Shown here piece after piece: positions 6,313-8,713 of a stretch of DNA of 8,713 bases; position 1 is the first letter of the stretch; each line of letters opens with the position of its first letter. The DNA is from DATFYI01 sp035315125 (GTDB lineage: Bacteria > Chloroflexota > Anaerolineae > Anaerolineales > Anaerolineaceae), in NCBI GenBank assembly GCA_035315125.1, contig DATFYI010000041.1, forward strand, positions 1-8,713, given 5' to 3'. The position numbers and the translations under genes are program-made. The notes below the pieces were generated by a model. It saw only the letters and a list, made by a program, of their open reading frames with translations. It was not told the DNA's origin and made no database searches.

Positions 6313-7323
6313 TTATGTTCCTTCTGCCCGCAGGGTTTGCATCTCTTTTCCCCACCGCAGCGGCTGCCGAAAATAATAATAGGCGCCCAAAACGGTGATG
6401 GGCAGCCACAGCGCCACGTGTAAAACCAGCGTGTAACCGGTGGCAATGCTGCGCGATACGCCATAGGCAGTCAATACGGCAATACCCGGTGCATCAAAAG
6501 TGCCCAGGTAACCCGGCGCCGAGGGAATGGTGGTGGCCAGGTTAACAATACCGTTCATCAGCATCAAGGCAAAGAAACTGACCTGGAATTGGAAGGCGTG
6601 CATCACAAACCAGTATTTACCCGTTTCCAGCAGCCAGATCAACACCGATGTAAAAAAGACCATCAGTGCATCTTGCGGCGAGCGCAGCGACTCCAGACCG
6701 CTCAGAAAACGGATGGCCAGCCCGTGGCTTTTCTCACGCCAGCGCAGCGGTAAGATTTTATCAATGCAGAAGTTCACCACCCGCTCGGTTACTTTAGGGA
6801 ACATGGCCGCCAATAAAAAGACCAGCAATGCGCCGATAAAGGCAATTGAGCCCCAAATTGCCACCTGTTGTATATTACCGACAAAACCTGAGTTATGGGT
6901 CAGATGTGATAATTCCGGCAGGTTCAGGAAGACGAAACCCAACATAACCACTGCATCAAATATACGTTCAACGATAATGGTGGCCAGGGAAGCCGAGATG
7001 GGCACGCCCTCACGATTGTTGAGCACTACTGCACGCAGCACCTCGCCGGCGCGGGCCGGGTAAATGTTATTGCCCATATAACCGATGGTCACGATAGGGA
7101 ACATGGTTTTGGTTGGGATTTTCTTTAACGGGCGCAGCAGGTAATGCCAGCGCCAACTGCGCACCCAGACTCCCAAGAAATAGACGGCGATACCGGGCAG
7201 TATCCACAGATACTGAGCTGTTTGAATGGTTTGCCAAAACGCATTTAGCTGTAAGCCGCGCAGAGAAAAATATAAAAATACGGCACTGATTAGTATGCCA
7301 ACCCAAAATTGCCAACGTTTCAT
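6313..7323 (-). CDS. Flippase-like integral membrane protein (UPF0104 / LPG-synthase TM domain family)
   Basis: This 336-residue protein is almost entirely membrane-embedded, with roughly eight hydrophobic segments (about 5-22, 38-56, 75-90, 111-135, 154-175, 220-241, 250-268 and 297-317). Family landmarks are the GYMGNNIYPARAGEVLRA motif (81-98), ERIFD (119-123) and PSAPGYLGTFDAPG (267-280). These match the PF03706 family, named after the membrane part of lysylphosphatidylglycerol synthase and often annotated as flippase-like. The catalytic aminoacyl-transfer domain of MprF is absent, so this is not a full LPG synthase. The FAD enzyme begins 1 nt after its stop, implying that both act in one pathway on a lipid or lipid-linked substrate; that link is inference. 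No clear Shine-Dalgarno precedes the ATG at 7323. Confidence 0.85.
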   Translation of the reverse strand: MKRWQFWVGILISAVFLYFSLRGLQLNAFWQTIQTAQYLWILPGIAVYFLGVWVRSWRWHYLLRPLKKIPTKTMFPIVTIGYMGNNIYPARAGEVLRAVVLNNREGVPISASLATIIVERIFDAVVMLGFVFLNLPELSHLTHNSGFVGNIQQVAIWGSIAFIGALLVFLLAAMFPKVTERVVNFCIDKILPLRWREKSHGLAIRFLSGLESLRSPQDALMVFFTSVLIWLLETGKYWFVMHAFQFQVSFFALMLMNGIVNLATTIPSAPGYLGTFDAPGIAVLTAYGVSRSIATGYTLVLHVALWLPITVLGAYYYFRQPLRWGKEMQTLRAEGT

Positions 7324-7330
7324 GGCTTGT

Positions 7331-7336
7331 ATTCTA
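7331..7336 (-). promoter_or_regulatory. Possible -10 box close to the flippase-like gene start
   Basis: TAGAAT on the minus strand ends only 7 nt before the ATG at 7323, which would give a leaderless or nearly leaderless message. This fits the missing Shine-Dalgarno. The nearest -35-like hexamer, TAGACA, is only 14 nt away, so the call is weak. Confidence 0.25.
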
Positions 7337-7353
7337 CCACGGATAAAACTTGT

Positions 7354-7582
7354 CTATTAATGTGCATGATCCTTGCTCAACCGCCTAAAGAAAATCAACC
7401 ACGAGCCACACGAAATTCCAGGTGCGCAGTTAAATAATTTACAAATCAGGAATTACTCAGCATATTGATGGTCGAATTAATAGAAACCACTATTAACAGT
7501 CTTATGATCTATAAGCTGTATCAAAAAAAATACCGCCTGGATAGAAAAAGGGATTGTCCTGGATTTATGGTTTTATTAATAG
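7354..7582. repeat. Four copies of the 7-mer TTAATAG / CTATTAA upstream of the flippase-like gene
   Basis: Copies are at 7354-7360 (CTATTAA), 7477-7483 (TTAATAG), 7490-7496 (CTATTAA) and 7576-7582 (TTAATAG). The middle two form a perfect palindrome with a 6-nt spacer. Three of the four extend to the 8-mer ATTAATAG. The last copy lies inside the end of the small membrane protein gene. The layout resembles a cluster of regulator half-sites upstream of the gene starting at 7323. The remainder of 7324-7564 shows no gene; CCTGGAT is directly repeated at 7536-7542 and 7558-7564. Confidence 0.4.
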
Positions 7583-7702
7583 CGACGCAACCCAAGAAAA
7601 AATAATCACCGCAGCCAGAATCGCAAAAATGATCTGCTGCGTGTGCATTTTGCGCTGTTCGCGGGTTGGCTGAGCGTGCTTGGATGAATTATGATCGGGC
7701 AT
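7565..7702 (-). CDS. Small single-pass membrane protein (45 residues), unknown function
   Basis: This short gene encodes a polar, basic N-terminus (MPDHNSSKHAQPTREQRK) followed by a single hydrophobic helix at about residues 24-43 (IIFAILAAVIIFSWVASLLI) ending KP. The ATG at 7702 is preceded by GAGG with an 8-nt spacer, and a promoter-like TTCTCA-N17-TAGAAT sits just upstream, so expression looks credible. By the positive-inside rule the N-terminus would be cytosolic. It stands alone between the fmdB-like gene and the flippase-like gene, all on the same strand. No family is recognised; small tail-anchored or regulatory membrane proteins of this shape are common and functions vary. The main doubt is its short length. 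Confidence 0.7.
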   Translation of the reverse strand: MPDHNSSKHAQPTREQRKMHTQQIIFAILAAVIIFSWVASLLIKP

Positions 7703-7725
7703 TTCTTTGACCTCTGCTAAGACTA

Positions 7726-7754
7726 ATTCTAACCGGTTTGGTGGATTTTGAGAA
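7726..7754 (-). promoter_or_regulatory. Promoter candidate for the 45-residue membrane protein
   Basis: TTCTCA (7749-7754, four of six matches) and TAGAAT (7726-7731, five of six) are separated by exactly 17 nt. A start near 7719 leaves a leader of about 17 nt carrying the GAGG ribosome binding site. The fmdB terminator lies immediately upstream, so this gene needs its own promoter. Confidence 0.5.
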
Positions 7755-7790
7755 GTTGTCGAACAGCGCCCGCCTGATTACAGACCGGCA

Positions 7791-7816
7791 TATAAAAAGC
7801 CCGGGGTCACCGGGCT
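7791..7816 (-). terminator. Intrinsic terminator of the FmdB-type gene
   Basis: On the minus strand AGCCCGG, a 5-nt loop and CCGGGCT form a perfect 7-bp, mostly G-C stem (7816 down to 7798), followed by TTTTATA. It lies about 58 nt after the stop codon of the FmdB-type gene and separates it from the small membrane protein gene. Confidence 0.85.
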
Positions 7817-7873
7817 AATGAGGACGCCCCCGCCCCAGGGTCGCCCGTCCAGAATTATCAGGGGTGGGTTAGT

Positions 7874-8266
7874 TCAATCTTTTTTCTCGGCCTTTGCAGC
7901 TTTCTCAGCTTTGTCAGCTTTCTCAGCCTTTTCGGCCCTTTCAGCCCGCTCAGCCTTATCAGAATTTTCAGTTGTAGCGGTCGCTGTTGAGGTTGACGTT
8001 GAAGAATCGGTCGATTTCGTCTCGGAGGATGCTGATTTGTCTTTCTCTTCCGAATGCCCATTATTTGGACGGCTGGAGCCAGAGGGGGAGCGATTATCGG
8101 TAGAATAAAATCCTGAACCTTTAAATACGATCCCAACCGGAGAATATACTTTGCGCAGGGTCTTCTTTCCACACTCGGGACAACGCGTCAGGGGACTATC
8201 GGTAAATTTTTGAGTCTTATCGAATTGCACACCGCAATTTTCACAGCGATAGGTGTAAACAGGCAT
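7874..8266 (-). CDS. FmdB-type zinc-ribbon protein with a Ser/Thr and KAE-repeat tail
   Basis: The first 57 residues are a classical FmdB-family zinc ribbon: MPVYTYRCENCG with Cys8 and Cys11, then RCPECG with Cys29 and Cys32, then LRKVYSPVGIVFKGSGFYSTD. The family was named after a putative regulator of formamidase in Methylophilus, but its molecular role is unclear. The total of 130 residues exceeds the compact domain because of a long tail: a Ser/Thr/Glu/Lys-rich stretch (about 58-103), then eight KAE-like triplets and KKD. The tail should be disordered or a single charged helix. The ATG at 8266 is preferred over an in-frame start 8 codons upstream, because the family always begins MPxYxYxC and GAGGTG precedes this ATG. 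It is monocistronic, with a promoter at 8314-8342 and a terminator at 7791-7816. Confidence 0.92.
   Translation of the reverse strand: MPVYTYRCENCGVQFDKTQKFTDSPLTRCPECGKKTLRKVYSPVGIVFKGSGFYSTDNRSPSGSSRPNNGHSEEKDKSASSETKSTDSSTSTSTATATTENSDKAERAERAEKAEKADKAEKAAKAEKKD
7886..7957 (-). repeat. Eight tandem 9-nt units encoding KAE triplets
   Basis: The 72 nt encode KAE, RAE, RAE, KAE, KAD, KAE, KAA, KAE without interruption. Units share the core AARGCYGAR, so this is a degenerate 9-nt minisatellite that could expand or shrink without a frameshift. It also generates a spurious opposite-strand reading frame rich in Phe, Ser and Ala. Confidence 0.85.
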
Positions 8267-8313
8267 AGAACACCTCAAGAAATCATCCAAACATTACTTT
8301 TTATAGCTCCATC

Positions 8314-8342
8314 ATTATACCGTTACAAGATAAAGTTGACAA
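8314..8342 (-). promoter_or_regulatory. Promoter of the FmdB-type gene
   Basis: TTGTCA (8337-8342, one mismatch to consensus), a 17-nt spacer and a perfect TATAAT (8314-8319) give one of the best sigma70-like promoters in the window. Transcription would start near 8307, leaving a leader of about 40 nt with the GAGGTG ribosome binding site. Confidence 0.8.
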
Positions 8343-8353
8343 GTCCTATCTTG
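8326..8353. promoter_or_regulatory. Inverted repeat flanking the -35 box of the FmdB-type promoter
   Basis: CAAGATA (8326-8332) and TATCTTG (8347-8353) are perfect 7-bp arms separated by 14 nt. The centre of symmetry falls on the -35 box at 8337-8342, a typical place for an operator. No known regulator is assigned. Confidence 0.4.
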
Positions 8354-8498
8354 ATATTCTTTGTACGCCAGAGATTTAACAGATATAAATATATTACCGT
8401 TATATGCGAAAATACAAATTTGTGTACACATAAAGCCATTTTCTGGGAGACCACAAGTTGGCATAGGCTCCGATTTTTTTGCTTCCAGTAATAACCCG

Positions 8499-8521
8499 GC
8501 TATTGGTTACAATCCAATAGC
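8499..8521. repeat. 8-bp inverted repeat over the end of the ADP-ribosylglycohydrolase gene
   Basis: GCTATTGG (8499-8506) and CCAATAGC (8514-8521) are perfect arms around a 7-nt loop that span the stop codon of the gene at 8500. It could be a weak terminator or mRNA 3'-end stem, but no T-run follows on the minus strand. The gap 8343-8498 otherwise contains only a 10-bp palindrome, TGTGTACACA, at 8421-8430. Confidence 0.35.
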
Positions 8522-8713
8522 TGATTTGCAATTGCCAGGAAATCTATTGAGTTCGTTTGATTCAGCTTTTCAATCCAGGCCGGATTAATTTTTCCTGCCC
8601 CGCAGAATGCCCCGCACAATGCCCCAGTAATCGCTCCATTGGTATCTGCATCGTCGCCGATGTTGATTGCCGCTAATAGCCCGGTCTGGTAATCGCCCCC
8701 CGACGCATAAAAA
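8500..8713 (-). CDS. ADP-ribosylglycohydrolase family protein, C-terminal end (cut by window edge)
   Basis: Only the last 70 residues are in the window; the rest lies beyond the right edge. They include GDYQTGLLAAINIGDDADTNGAITGALCGAFCG, here split as AAINIGDDADTN followed by GAITGALCGAF, which is the C-terminal metal-binding helix pair of the ADP-ribosylglycohydrolase fold (PF03747, DraG/ARH3 type). The Asp residues of DDADTN are expected to coordinate the two metal ions. KINPAWIEKL matches the usual segment that follows. Members remove ADP-ribose from proteins or hydrolyse related N- or O-glycosidic bonds; the exact substrate cannot be judged from this end. The frame ends at TAG. Gene direction is the same as the FmdB-type gene, but that gene has its own promoter. 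Confidence 0.88.
   Translation of the reverse strand, partial: FYASGGDYQTGLLAAINIGDDADTNGAITGALCGAFCGAGKINPAWIEKLNQTNSIDFLAIANQLLDCNQ

Noticed and set aside
6312..6464. Longer N-terminus for the FAD enzyme from an upstream ATG at 6464
   Set aside because: It would overlap the flippase-like gene by about 150 nt and place 51 unrelated residues before the Rossmann motif; the ATG at 6311 has a better ribosome binding site.
6527..7063. Plus-strand open frame of 178 codons
   Set aside because: Antisense to the flippase-like membrane protein gene; the product shows no membrane or domain features.
7536..7564. Terminator after the 45-residue protein gene
   Set aside because: A T8 run exists on the minus strand, but no G-C-rich stem precedes it; the repeated CCTGGAT copies are direct, not inverted.
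7818..8108. Plus-strand frame with a Phe-Ser-Ala repeat
   Set aside because: The repeat is the complement of the KAE minisatellite of the FmdB-type gene, whose zinc ribbon, promoter and terminator fix the coding strand.
8441..8478. Plus-strand terminator ending in TTTTTTT
   Set aside because: Only a 4-bp stem can be formed before the T-run, and no plus-strand gene precedes it.

Overview
The window reads as chromosomal DNA of a Chloroflexota bacterium, probably Anaerolineae-like. This is an inference from three things: the gene set, the style of the secreted proteins (a Cys-rich lipoprotein with Thr/Pro linkers and WD40 repeats), and balanced-GC genes separated by AT-rich gaps with sigma70-type promoters. 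No rRNA, tRNA, CRISPR array, transposase or phage gene is visible, and there is no sign of recent transfer.

Layout, left to right. (1) 1-517, minus: N-terminal half of moaA, the radical-SAM enzyme of molybdenum cofactor synthesis, cut by the window edge. (2) 518-793: a divergent control region with a good minus-strand promoter, a 15-bp palindrome inside that promoter, a terminator-like hairpin in the moaA leader, and two more inverted repeats. (3) 794-3158, plus: two overlapping genes, one for a zinc-ribbon single-pass membrane protein and one for a lipoprotein with two six-Cys repeats and a seven-bladed WD40 propeller. (4) 3169-4512, minus: dnaA, convergent with the lipoprotein gene. (5) 4513-5021: a long AT-rich dnaA upstream region with an extended -10 promoter and a perfect hairpin, but no recognisable DnaA boxes. 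(6) 5022-7323, minus: an FAD-dependent amine-oxidase-superfamily enzyme and, 1 nt upstream, a flippase-like polytopic membrane protein, clearly co-transcribed. (7) 7324-7564: an AT-rich gap holding three of four copies of the 7-mer TTAATAG/CTATTAA. (8) 7565-7702, minus: a 45-residue single-TM protein with its own promoter and ribosome binding site. (9) 7798-8342, minus: an FmdB-type zinc-ribbon gene with a near-consensus promoter, a KAE triplet-repeat tail and an intrinsic terminator. (10) 8500-8713, minus: C-terminal end of an ADP-ribosylglycohydrolase, cut by the right edge.

Most genes are housekeeping or conserved families. The flippase-like/FAD pair probably acts on a lipid or polyprenyl-linked substrate, but the sequence does not identify it. 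The least explained parts are the zinc-ribbon/WD40-lipoprotein pair, whose topology could link the cytosol to the outside of the cell, and several operator-like repeats. I see no clear new defence or mobile system here.
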